From: Pelargonium nanum
Lineage: Eukaryota > Streptophyta > Magnoliopsida > Geraniales > Geraniaceae
Assembly (NCBI GenBank): GCA_036897485.1
Contig: JAYMTF010000848.1
Coordinates: forward strand, 1-29,194
Direction of reading: 5' to 3'
Length of the DNA: 29,194 nucleotides
Positions within the stretch are counted from its first letter, which is position 1. Every line of letters starts with the position of its first letter. The notes beneath the pieces are model-generated. The model was not told the origin of the DNA, made no database searches, and was given only the letters and a program-made list of their open reading frames with translations. The position numbers and the translations under genes were made by a program. Below, in pieces: positions 1 through 9,015 of the stretch.

Positions 1-1369
1 GTGGGCACTCAATTGGGTACAAAATAGAAGTTTAGGTATTAACTCTGTTACAATAAAAATTTGGGTACTAAACGTGCATTTACCCAAAAATTTGGGCACC
101 AAAATAACCTTTAATCCTAACTTGACAATACTGAATTTTCATGCATGTAACTTTGATACAACAAATGGTACACAAGTCTCCATAAGGAGTAAAGATTCTC
201 TTTCTCAATGAGGTCTCTCTTTTCTCAAGCTTTTTACCATTTACATCACAAATTAAAAGCTCCACAGAGACTTGTTCTATACACATTTCTTTACCAATCT
301 AATCAAAGGGTCTCTTCTCTCTCTACACAGATAATGATGCATTTCACTCTTGTACATATCTCAGTTCTCAGAATCAGAAAAGCAAAACCATCAAGATATG
401 GTGTAAATATTGTAGACATATTTTTGTTACTCTGCATGGCCACTGACCCTACACCTGAGCTCTAGGCCCATAACAAGAAACAATCTGCTAATTTTGACAT
501 CTCCATCAAATGTATTATCATGGCTTTAGTACCAACCAAGTGAATCATTAGGCTCAAAACCCAATCAAACACTCACAATATTCATTCATTTGATCATGCA
601 CTACAGGTGTGTTCCAAATCCTAGAATATATCACTCATGTGTCATCAACACATTCACATTTAGAATTGCCATCACTTTTTTTATCCTTAAAATAATGAAA
701 ACCTTGGATTCAATTCAATCACTAGTTTTTATCATGTGGGTGGAGTTGGACAAAAGTTGATGATAAAAAAAAGTTTGTGGGTCATATTGGTTTGTTGTCA
801 AGATTAATCACCAAATTTAAAATATATAAAAACCATCACTTGTCCAAAGAAGAAACACAAAATTGTGAATATGGGATACAAAAACTCTTGCTTGTGAGAA
901 CAATGCATTGAGGATTTGCATTACACATAATACAAAAATGTAGCCATCAAACTCCATGGTATTTTGGAGCATATGCAAAATATATATATTATACATATAT
1001 AAAATTTGAATATGACAAAACGTGCTCACATTAGCCACATATTAAAATTTAAAGAGTAGTTAGATTAATCTACTACAGATAATGACTCAAATTTTAAACG
1101 GTAAAATTACATGTTGTCATCTTGTACATCGTACGTAGAGGTAGCCAAATACTAATGGGTCCAATAAAGAACCTTAGGTAGCTTAAGATTAAGATGTAAA
1201 AATGGTAACAAGAAAGAGATGATATAATATAAAGTGTATATATTTTCCCTTTTGTTGGTGCAGTTACATCAAATAAGAGAGGTGGCCCCAATCACTATTA
1301 GCTTGGGGAACATGCTTCTGAAACTTCCTCAAATTAGGTTTAGTATTTTCATGAGAATTTGACACCCAA

Positions 1370-1459
1370 TTTTGATACCAAAAGTAGTAGTATTAAATTA
1401 GTTTGACATTGTCAAACCATTAATCCATAAATAGGAGTGTCAACTAAATGGTATCAAAA
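1370..1459. repeat. small imperfect inverted repeat (MITE-like)
   Basis: TTTTGATACCA at 1370-1380 is matched by its exact reverse complement TGGTATCAAAA at 1449-1459. Between them, at 1401-1417, lies a perfect 8 bp palindrome with a one-base loop (GTTTGACA-T-TGTCAAAC). The layout resembles a tiny foldback or MITE relic, but no target-site duplication is obvious. It could also be chance in AT-rich DNA. Confidence 0.3.
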
Positions 1460-2364
1460 AATACAGTATTTCATTTTTATTTGTTTTCTATGCCAAATAA
1501 TACAACTTTCACCTGTTTTTAATTTATTATCCATTAAACTATTCAAATGGTTGTTTTAAATTTTTGTACATGTTCAATTGGTGTAAATTTTAGCTTAAAA
1601 TTCAATTTGAAGGTTTTCCAAGACAATATTTTATCATATGAATTTAAAGTTGAGCCAAATTTTGATTGATCATTCCTATATATTCTAGACTTACACAAGT
1701 TACACTCACAAATCAATAAAATTAATCAATCAAATAAAAAACTACCACCAACCAAATGTTTCCACCGTGAAGCTTTGAAATTTATATGATACAATTATAA
1801 TATACTTCATGACTTGGATTTCACGGGAAGTAGTTGGGTGATTGACTATCAAAGAGGACGTGGGCTCTATTCTCTACCTATAAAACCTACTACTCACCAT
1901 TTTTTTATTTTGAATTGATTTTGCACCGTTATTTTATGGTGGGTTTTTTAGTTTATTTTTCTTGATCTGCATTCCATAGCATGGTTTTGAATAAAACTCC
2001 TTTATATTACCAAAATATTATAAAAAAACAGCAGAATCAATCTCCGGAATGGTGTATAATTCGATCCATCCCGAAGAGTATGACATAAACAAGAGCATGA
2101 GCTACCCGAGCGGAAAGAACTAAAACATCTGAAGTAGTCAAACCAAATCACTGAAATGCTCCCTTCCGGTATGAATAAATTCGATCACCTCCAATAAGTC
2201 TGGTTCAACTATACAATCCGACCGCCCTCGTCCCACGTCCCAAGATCCCTTCTTGGTACACTTTTAAATAGTCATCACACTAAATTTGATCATCTCTAAA
2301 TAATGTATTTGAGAAAGGGGGTGGGATTTGGGAGTGGGAGGTAGGGGACCATGAAGCATGAGGG

Positions 2365-2372
2365 ACACGTGG
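2365..2372. promoter_or_regulatory. ABRE-type G-box (ACACGTGG)
   Basis: The sequence ACACGTGG contains the CACGTG core (2366-2371) bound by bZIP factors of the ABF/AREB class and by bHLH factors. It lies in a GC-richer block about 1.5 kb upstream of the KNOX start codon. Whether it acts on that gene, or on a lost or unrecognised transcript nearer to it, is not clear. Confidence 0.35.
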
Positions 2373-2742
2373 TCGGTCCAGATTGAGATGATGCGAAGAC
2401 TCACTATAGCTGAGGTGGACCCCACACTTTGGCAGTCTGCCTCTGTGCTCCTCTCCCTGGACCACTTCTAGTTCCGCACAGTAACCTCTCACTTTAAATA
2501 GCAGGGGACCACCCTAACCCCATAGTCCCTACCACACCACAGCAGGCGCGTGACTGTAGCCGCCGATCCCTCCGCGCACCAGAGGCTGTGCTACCGACAC
2601 GCGCCCATCTCTGCTCTGTCCACAAAATCAATCGAAACAGTAGCTCCGCAGTGGTCCCGCCCCTCGAATCTGATTCGTAGCTTCTTGGCGCGTGCTTCGA
2701 AAGTGGCTCCCACTATTTTGTGGTCCATGAAACTTGGAACCG

Positions 2743-2754
2743 ACGCGTGTCCTC
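2743..2754 (+). promoter_or_regulatory. CE3-type coupling element (ACGCGTGTCCTC)
   Basis: The 12 bases match the coupling element CE3 described for the ABA-induced barley gene HVA1, as I recall it, at every position. Other CGCG cores lie close by (about 2547, 2574, 2600 and 2690), the kind of site also bound by CAMTA factors. The G-box at 2365 lies about 370 bp away, further than usual for an ABRE/CE3 pair. Function is inferred only from the motif. Confidence 0.35.
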
Positions 2755-2868
2755 CGCCAGATTGTTGCGTCAATTAGGAATGATTGTCTGAGGTTTATTG
2801 TCCTAACCACGTCCCATATTTTACAATAGCTAACACTAAACAAAAATATATAATGATAAAATGATTAT

Positions 2869-3423
2869 TAACTCTCTTGTTTTTTTTTTTTTTTAAATCT
2901 TATTCGTCTTCTCCTGTTCTTTGAACTAGTGTCGATTTTTTTATCGGTGATGGTTCAAGTTTTTTTTATTGATTAACTTTAGATCATTCTAAAGAAAAAA
3001 GTTGGCTTTTTCATCAGAACGGTGAGTTCTTGTCATGAGGGCAAGTTTGAATTTTTTAGTTTCTTTGTGCGGATGCTGTGCGGCGGTGGCTGTCTCCGGT
3101 CGGGAGATGGATGCAATTTTTGACGTCACAGCGGAGTTCGAATCGGATAAGTGGCTCACTTGATTCAGATCGAAGGGAAGACTTTCGGTGCTAGTGTCTT
3201 TGCTTTGGCTTTCAGAGACATTCAACTCATCTCGGGTAGTTTTCCTGGTTTTTGTTTTTTTCTGTTAGTAAGTCTGCGATTTTGTGACTCAAGTGCTTGC
3301 TCAGTTTGCGATTTTTATGTCAGGCTCTGATAGTTGAATTAACTTTCAAATTCCTTTAATAATTGTAACTCTATTAGAGAATGATTTGATGCAGCAAATT
3401 TTTTTTTAACTAAGAAAATATGC
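2869..3423 (+). mobile_element. 0.55 kb non-LTR retroposon, copy 1
   Basis: From about 2900 to 3400 this segment aligns by eye over its length with 21240-21740, in the same orientation. Shared landmarks include TTGTCATGAGGGCAAGTTTG, CTCACTTGATTCAGATCGAA, ATCTCGGGTAGTT and TGATAGTTGAATT. A candidate 9 bp target-site duplication, AATGATTAT, lies at 2860-2868 and 3424-3432. The 3' end is degenerate, with a T/A-rich run instead of a clean poly(A). I see no open frame of useful length, so it is non-coding or strongly decayed. Limits are inferred from the target-site duplication and are less certain than for copy 2. The element also contains GTTCGAATC, a pol III B-box-like word, but too far from the 5' end for a normal SINE promoter. 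Confidence 0.6.
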
Positions 3424-3934
3424 AATGATTATCGTCTCAAATAGCAGTATGTTTACGAACTAGTTGGTTCCAGCATGAAAAATATGGTAAAAAAGTAATT
3501 AAATCTTTGTCTCTTATATACACAATCTCCAAAGTCCAAAACATACACATATATGTACACAAAAGCATATACTAATAAATAAATTCAACTACTACTACAC
3601 AAATCCCGCCACCTCCTTCCCAATCCCACCGTCCAATCACCCCCAAACCCATTTCCACATATAATCCCAAAAGTCTCCTCTCAAAAGACACTTTTTTTCT
3701 CACCTCTCCGCCGCCGTCGCCGCCGAAGGTGTGGTGGTCACAACCGCCGATATATCCATATCCATAGATACATGTATATATAGATGATATATATAATCAC
3801 ATGTGTATGGTTGTGAAATGTTGTTGGTGTAATTAAGTTAAGAACTGTTTCTTTACTCTTTTTGTTGCAACTGTGTCTTATCTTATGTGAAGAAGGAGAG
3901 AGAAACAGTGAAGTGGTGGTGGATCGTTGAAACG
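3424..3934 (+). promoter_or_regulatory. putative KNOX promoter and 5' leader
   Basis: TTATATAC at about 3514-3521 is a reasonable TATA box. It would place transcription start near 3545-3555 and give a leader of about 380 nt, rich in CT and in CCGCCG near 3705-3725. Before the main ATG the leader holds several short upstream frames, among them ATG-TAT-ATA-TAG from about 3772 and the start-stop pair ATGTGA at 3885-3890. An unseen 5' UTR intron could remove some of them. Confidence 0.35.
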
Positions 3935-6900
3935 ATGGCGTTTCATGATCACATGTCTCAGGAAATGGATTTTCAGCACTTTACCGAGCAGCAGAGCAAG
4001 GACATGCAGAGGCTCTACATGGAGTCGGCGGCGGCCGGGAAGCCCGGCGGGGGCCACGGCGGACCGGCGCCGACCTGGCTGAACAGCGCGATTCTCCGGC
4101 AGCAGAACTTCCTGCACCTGCAGAGCGATTCCGTCGACGGACCGAACGACGTGCCGGCGATGATTTCCGCCGATTTGATGGGGAATCGGGACAAGGGGAT
4201 CGATTGCGGAGATCGGAACCGGAGCGGGAGCGGCGAGGATTTGATGGACGACGGCGGCGGCGGAGGCGGAGACAACGGCTGGGAGAGCGCGAGGTGCAAG
4301 GCGGACATATTGGGGCACCCGCTGTACGAGCAGTTACTTTCGGCGCACGTTTCGTGCCTCAGGATCGCGACGCCGGTGGACCAGCTGCCGAGGATCGACG
4401 CGCAGCTTGCGCAGTCACAGCAGGTGGTGGCCAAATACGGCGGCGGCGCCGGACCGGTGGTGGATGAGAAAGACCTCGACCAGTTCATGGTTAGCTTCTC
4501 TTTTTGACCTCTCTCTCTGTGTATATGAAGATTTTGGTTCTTTTGTCACTTTCTGAGAGTGGTAAGCGATTAATGTGCTGAGTAAATGCCCCAATTTTTT
4601 ATCTATCTGTTGATTGTTTTCATTGAATGATCCTTGTTTTGCTCCTAATTAATTATGTCTTTAGGTCTTTCATTTTCTGGGTTTTTGTTGCTAGAATCTG
4701 TCTATTTGTGGATGCCACTGATTTCAGATAAAATTGAATTCAAAACTTTGAGATGAATATAGGGGAATTTGTCTTCATTTTCTTCATCAGTTTTTGGAAA
4801 GTAATAATTTTCTATGGAATGATAGTATCAGGCTTTTTGCTTGGGATGCTGATTAGAATGTCATGTTGTTGGATTGCCCAAGGAATCATCATATTCAGTT
4901 CTCTAATAATTGAACTGTAGAGAAGTGCTTTGAAGAACCTCTTTGATTCTTTGTAGAAAGAACCAACATCTTTATGGCAATGGTATCTGTCCTTGCACTA
5001 CAAATTGGACTTCTCCTGTTACTTATGTGTTTCAAAAGAGGAAGAATAACTTGAAACATAGCTACTATAGTGAATCAAAAGATGGAGAATATTGTATTTG
5101 GAAAGGTCATGATATGAATATTGTTTGTCTTGTGAGTTAATCTACTTTGATGTCAATGTTTGAGTTTTAAATATTCGGATTTTTTATTGCTTATTTTAAA
5201 GTTTACCTTTCCAACCATTATTCAATTGGTTGTAGCCCTTCAGTCTTGACAGCTTTTTATTCAAAGTAGATGAACATCTTGAATTCTGATTCTGCTTGTA
5301 ATTGTTGAGGAGTGGAAGATAATTGTTGTCACCCTAATACTATAACTTTTGGTAGATATTCTCAATGATATATACATTGGAAAACATAATTTAGCTATAT
5401 GGAGAGGTTTAGCATTTTGTGGGGCTAATAGTTGATCTTGAATTTGTGGCCTATTTAAGTGTTTTTGATCTTTTATATCAAACCAGTTTCAACTCATGTT
5501 TCCTCTATATTTCTGCATTTGTTACTTAGATGTGAAGATCCTTGTGTAACCATTTTTTTCCTTTTTATCTGAATATTCTTTGCTCACCTTCTTCCTTGTC
5601 TTCTTTCCTTCTAATGTAGACACATTATGTTCTATTGCTCTGCTCTTTTAAAGAACAATTGCAACAACATGTCCGTGTTCATGCCATGGAAGCAGTAATG
5701 GCTTGCTGGGAACTTGAGCAATCTCTTCAAAGCTTAACAGGTAATTTTTCTAACTAGCATCAGCGGAGATCCACGCGTAGAAGAATATTTTGTTGGAAAA
5801 TGAGTAAAATAGTATATTGGTATTTCATTGTGTATACTGAAATTTATGTTTGTTCTTGTCACATATTGGCTTTGGTAATCTATCATGCAATTTGATAATT
5901 AAATGGTTGATACCAAGTGCTATCAACAGGAAGATGATTCTGATTCCTTCAACTTTTGTGCCACATCCATGTCACTTCCTGTTAGGACTCTAGCCGTCTT
6001 AGTTGAGCATGTGACACACCAAGAATATGTCCAAATTTTTAAGCATCTACTATAACATAAGAACTACTAAAAGGTGGTCAGATTCCATAAAAATTCCCAT
6101 GGTTGAGTGGAGATGTGACAATCCATACTGTTCAGAAACCTAAACCAATTTCCACTGCATATTGAATCCTCGCGACTGAAACTTTGCAAAACCTTAATTT
6201 TTAGATGATAAGATCTTATCCAACTTTCAGACTCTCGTGTATTCAAGAAGCTGCTACAACCATAGACCTACAAATTGTCACTCCCTTATTTTCGTTGTTT
6301 CTCTTTCATTTCCTGGACTGACCAATTTAGGACTAAACCAAAACATGTGAACGTGCAGGTGTATCTCCGGGTGAGGGCACAGGGGCAACAATGTCGGATG
6401 ACGATGATGACCAGGCAGATAGCGAAACCAACTTGTATGATGGAAGTCTGGATGGGCACGACAGCATGGGATTTGGACCTCTAATTCCAACTGAAAGTGA
6501 GAGGTCCTTGATGGAGCGCGTAAGGCAGGAATTAAAGCACGAGCTGAAACAGGTAACAATGCGTTTCATAACTCTGCAAACTCCTTATTTCACAAATATG
6601 TCTTAGCTAAAGGCCTAAAATGGCTTCATGCTTCTCAGGGTTATAAGGAAAAAATTGTGGACATCAGAGAGGAGATTCTACGTAAGAGAAGAGCTGGAAA
6701 ACTGCCCGGTGACACCACCTCTCTCCTAAAAGCTTGGTGGCAATCGCACTCTAAGTGGCCATACCCAACAGTGAGTTCAAAATCTCCTTTACATATATAG
6801 CCATAATTGGTTTGATCATGTCTGATTCTAAAGAATTTCCCAGGAGGAAGACAAAGCAAGATTGGTGCAAGAAACGGGCTTGCAACTGAAGCAAATAAAC

Positions 6901-7096
6901 AACTGGTTTATAAATCAAAGGAAAAGGAATTGGCATAGTAACCCGTCATCTTCAACTGTTTTGAAGAGCAAACGCAAGAGGTAGGATGGTAATTGATTAA
7001 AGCTTTATGCTCAACATCCGAGCCTTGAACTTTTTTCCGACAGTAATTTGGAAAGGAAGTAATGCAGGTGAAACAAGCAATGAGCGCTTCATGTGA
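3935..7096 (+). CDS. KNAT3: class II KNOX homeodomain transcription factor (KNAT3/4/5 clade)
   Basis: Coding exons: 3935-4489, 5620-5740, 6359-6552, 6639-6770, 6844-6980 and 7060-7096, giving 391 aa; all introns are GT-AG and phases agree. It encodes a nuclear TALE homeodomain DNA-binding protein; class II KNOX proteins dimerise with BELL proteins and act in organ differentiation and secondary growth. Visible domains are KNOX1 (about 121-168), KNOX2 (about 181-226), an acidic linker (MSDDDDDQ), ELK (about 283-304) and the homeodomain (about 305-367), with the TALE loop PYP at 331-333 and recognition helix [11 protein letters not shown] at 355-365. The N-terminus MAFHDHMSQ and C-terminus [12 protein letters not shown] match what I recall of the KNAT3 group, so I start at 3935. 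The frame is open upstream but has no earlier ATG. A glycine run lies at 107-112. Length is slightly under Arabidopsis KNAT3 because the N-terminal low-complexity part is shorter. KNAT3, 4 and 5 cannot be separated here. Confidence 0.93.
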
Positions 7097-8209
7097 AAGG
7101 AACGATAAAAGGATTCAACAACAAAGTAATCAACCAGAAGCTCGTAGAGACTGCTTCGGAAGTATTTTTTTGGCTCAGATAGTAAAAAGACTTAGTCTAC
7201 TATTAAATGTGTAATATCTTAGATATGATACAGGCCTCCATGGGACTGATAAACTTTGAGCACATATAGCACAGGGACAGTAACAAAATCCACCTAAATA
7301 TTTTGATATGTGGCCTTTTTTGTTTTCCTTCTTTGGGAGTAGCATTTGCCTGTAATTTTAAATTTTTTGGTTACAACTTTGTGAATATTAATAGCTATGG
7401 TGTATGGGTTTGTAATGTTATTGTTAAATGCAGTATATTATTTCCAATGTCTCAGAACGCAATTATTGTGGTGCATTTCTAGAAGTATATTGTTTTCGTA
7501 ATCTTATTCTTGGTTCTATCATTTTTGGCTAAACAATGAATGTGCTTCTAGTGAGTCGTAAAGTACAAATTGGGTCGAATTGATTTATTCTTAAGATTGA
7601 CTGTGTCTATTCACAATTAATGCATATTTGGTTACAATTTAGAATGTGTAATGATTGATATTATCAAGTTGTCTTATGTTGTTTCTTAAATACTACATGT
7701 CCATTTTCGTCGTTTCAAAAAATGATACATTCTTACGTATGTTTATGTACGAACATATTGCTGCACGAAACTTTTGAAACAACTTCTTACAATTTCAACC
7801 ACAGTTTCTTACAATTTCAACCACAGTTTTCTAATAGCGTAATACATTTGCTTAAGTGACACCTCCTCCCATGGAAATTCAAAGCAAAATGAAAGAGAGA
7901 CCATTATTAGGAACAAAATTTAAGGTTTTTGCAAGTTTATTTGGTAAGGAAGGTGATGGATTGCCAAAATCATTTATAAGAACTAATTGATACAAATCAA
8001 TATGTTTTTCTATCATCCCACTCAAGAGGTCACTTAGTTGAATATGTTGGTTCCACCAAGAAACGATTGCAACAAATAGTGATCGAGTAAAAGAAAATGG
8101 TATACTGATTTGATCTCCTTTGTAAAGTGCAATACACAATACACAATTTGAATAAACAAAACAAGTAAAGATTCACAAGAAAAAGAAAAGAAAAACAGAG
8201 AAGAACCAA
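7097..8209. other. convergent intergenic region and 3' UTRs
   Basis: This is AT-rich DNA between the ends of the KNOX gene and the small minus-strand gene. It must hold both 3' UTRs, but I see no decisive polyadenylation signal. A 22 bp tandem duplication lies at 7784-7827. No credible gene is visible; the minus-strand frame at 7879-8139 has neither family features nor codon bias. Confidence 0.6.
7784..7827. repeat. 22 bp perfect tandem duplication
   Basis: TTCTTACAATTTCAACCACA plus GT occurs twice back to back, at 7784-7805 and 7806-7827, without a mismatch. It lies outside any gene and is probably a recent slippage or repair product. Confidence 0.85.
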
Positions 8210-8665
8210 TCAGGACGGAGTGTGTCGCTTTTCTTGAGAAACAGGAGCAGCAAACCTGGAAGTGTAACCGCCGAGCAATCCATCTTCTTCCCTATCACCA
8301 CCACTGTCGAAATTGAGAGCGTAGCTCTCAGGATCGTACTGATACTGAAACTTCTGCTTCTGCCTCTTATTTCCACTGAAATAGCCCCCAACCTTCCGAA
8401 TAAAATTCTTCCACTTCGGTCCAGCCACAACCTCCGAAAACTCCTTCACTCTCTTCAACTTCTCCCCCAGCCACGCCTCCTCTCCGCCGCCGCCACCGCT
8501 TCGCTGCCGCAACCGGTAGCTGTTCCGCCGCCACGGCAGCCTGAAACAGCCACACCCGCACGACGAAGCGCCAGACGCTTCATCGTCTTCTCCGCCGTAA
8601 TCGATATCGTCTTCTTCGTGGATCGCCACCGGTGCGGTCTTCTCAGTCTCGATCTGCGCCGCCAT
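8210..8665 (-). CDS. small intronless plant protein with YDPESYALNFD motif
   Basis: The 151 aa single-exon frame starts at the ATG at 8665 (MAAQIETEK), which sits in a GCCatGG-like context; the open frame further upstream has only a GTG. Visible parts: acidic N-terminus (17-29), a Cys-rich patch CGCGC (36-40), a Gly run (57-61), a basic Trp/Lys region (64-106), the motif YDPESYALNFDSG (110-122), and a tail with SRFAAP. I recall short plant proteins with this motif carrying names such as 'stress induced protein', but their biochemical function is unknown to me. A relative lies at 16417-16797 in this window. There is no signal peptide or membrane segment. The promoter has a TATA box, a telo-box and an ABRE-type G-box, which would suit stress-responsive expression. 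This gene is convergent with the KNOX gene and lies downstream of the kinase on the same strand. Confidence 0.82.
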   Translation of the reverse strand: MAAQIETEKTAPVAIHEEDDIDYGGEDDEASGASSCGCGCFRLPWRRNSYRLRQRSGGGGGEEAWLGEKLKRVKEFSEVVAGPKWKNFIRKVGGYFSGNKRQKQKFQYQYDPESYALNFDSGGDREEDGLLGGYTSRFAAPVSQEKRHTPS

Positions 8666-8699
8666 GGTCACGGAAATTGAAATTGAAGCGACAATTCAA

Positions 8700-8838
8700 G
8701 CTAGGGTTTACTTTTATAGCCAGTGGATGTGGAAATATCTCAGAAATTTGGGGGTTTTTGTTTTTGCCTGTGACGCGCTATCAATCTTTATCGAAAACAG
8801 CACACGCTTGGACGAGTTCGTCGAAAACGACACGTGGC
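8700..8838 (-). promoter_or_regulatory. promoter of the small SYALNFD protein: TATA, telo-box, ABRE
   Basis: Read on the minus strand, TATAAAA lies at 8718-8712, about 47 nt before the ATG, which puts transcription start near 8680. AAACCCTAG (telo-box) follows at about 8709-8701. Further upstream, at 8838-8830, is ACACGTGGC in + orientation, a strong ABA-response element with a CACGTG core at 8831-8836. The order and spacing suit a compact inducible promoter squeezed into the 350 bp behind the kinase gene. Confidence 0.6.
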
Positions 8839-9015
8839 ACGATTTCGTTGAATTTTAGAATACTCGGAAACTTTCAGGAGTCTTTGTTTAAAGATTCAAC
8901 AAAAGACAAGAATCACATAGTAATCTAGAAAGTCAAGAACTCAAGATCATATATAGTGTACAAAAATAAAGATTCCAAGAATATGATTTTCACTTTCAAT
9001 ACAAAAACAAATGAT

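Larger units (their letters stand above)
1..2868. other. gene-poor left intergenic arm
   Basis: No reading frame here has an ATG start, recognisable protein family or codon bias, so I call no gene. Up to about 2280 the DNA is AT-rich. From about 2300 to 2790 it becomes GC-richer and carries promoter-like elements (listed separately). A TATA-like stretch (CTATAAAACC) near 1876-1886 on the + strand follows a GC-richer segment but leads into no open frame. The first 120 bases hold several degenerate copies of a TTGGGTACNAAA-like word and look like the edge of an old interspersed repeat. Confidence 0.6.

Noticed and set aside
2550-2777. 75-residue plus-strand frame in the GC-richer block, and overlapping minus-strand frames
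   Set aside because: It starts with GTG, not ATG, resembles no family, and the same GC-richer stretch is open in several frames, as expected from composition alone.
3887-3934. 16-codon upstream extension of the KNOX frame
   Set aside because: It begins with a GTG. The conserved family N-terminus MAFH starts at 3935.
3878-4488. Long minus-strand frames opposite KNOX exon 1
   Set aside because: These are GC-rich shadow frames of the real exon, with low-complexity Pro/Ala/Arg content and no promoter.
8222-8680. 152-residue plus-strand frame opposite the small SYALNFD gene
   Set aside because: The minus-strand frame has the conserved motif, a TATA box and an ATG; the plus-strand frame is Leu/Pro/Arg-rich shadow sequence.
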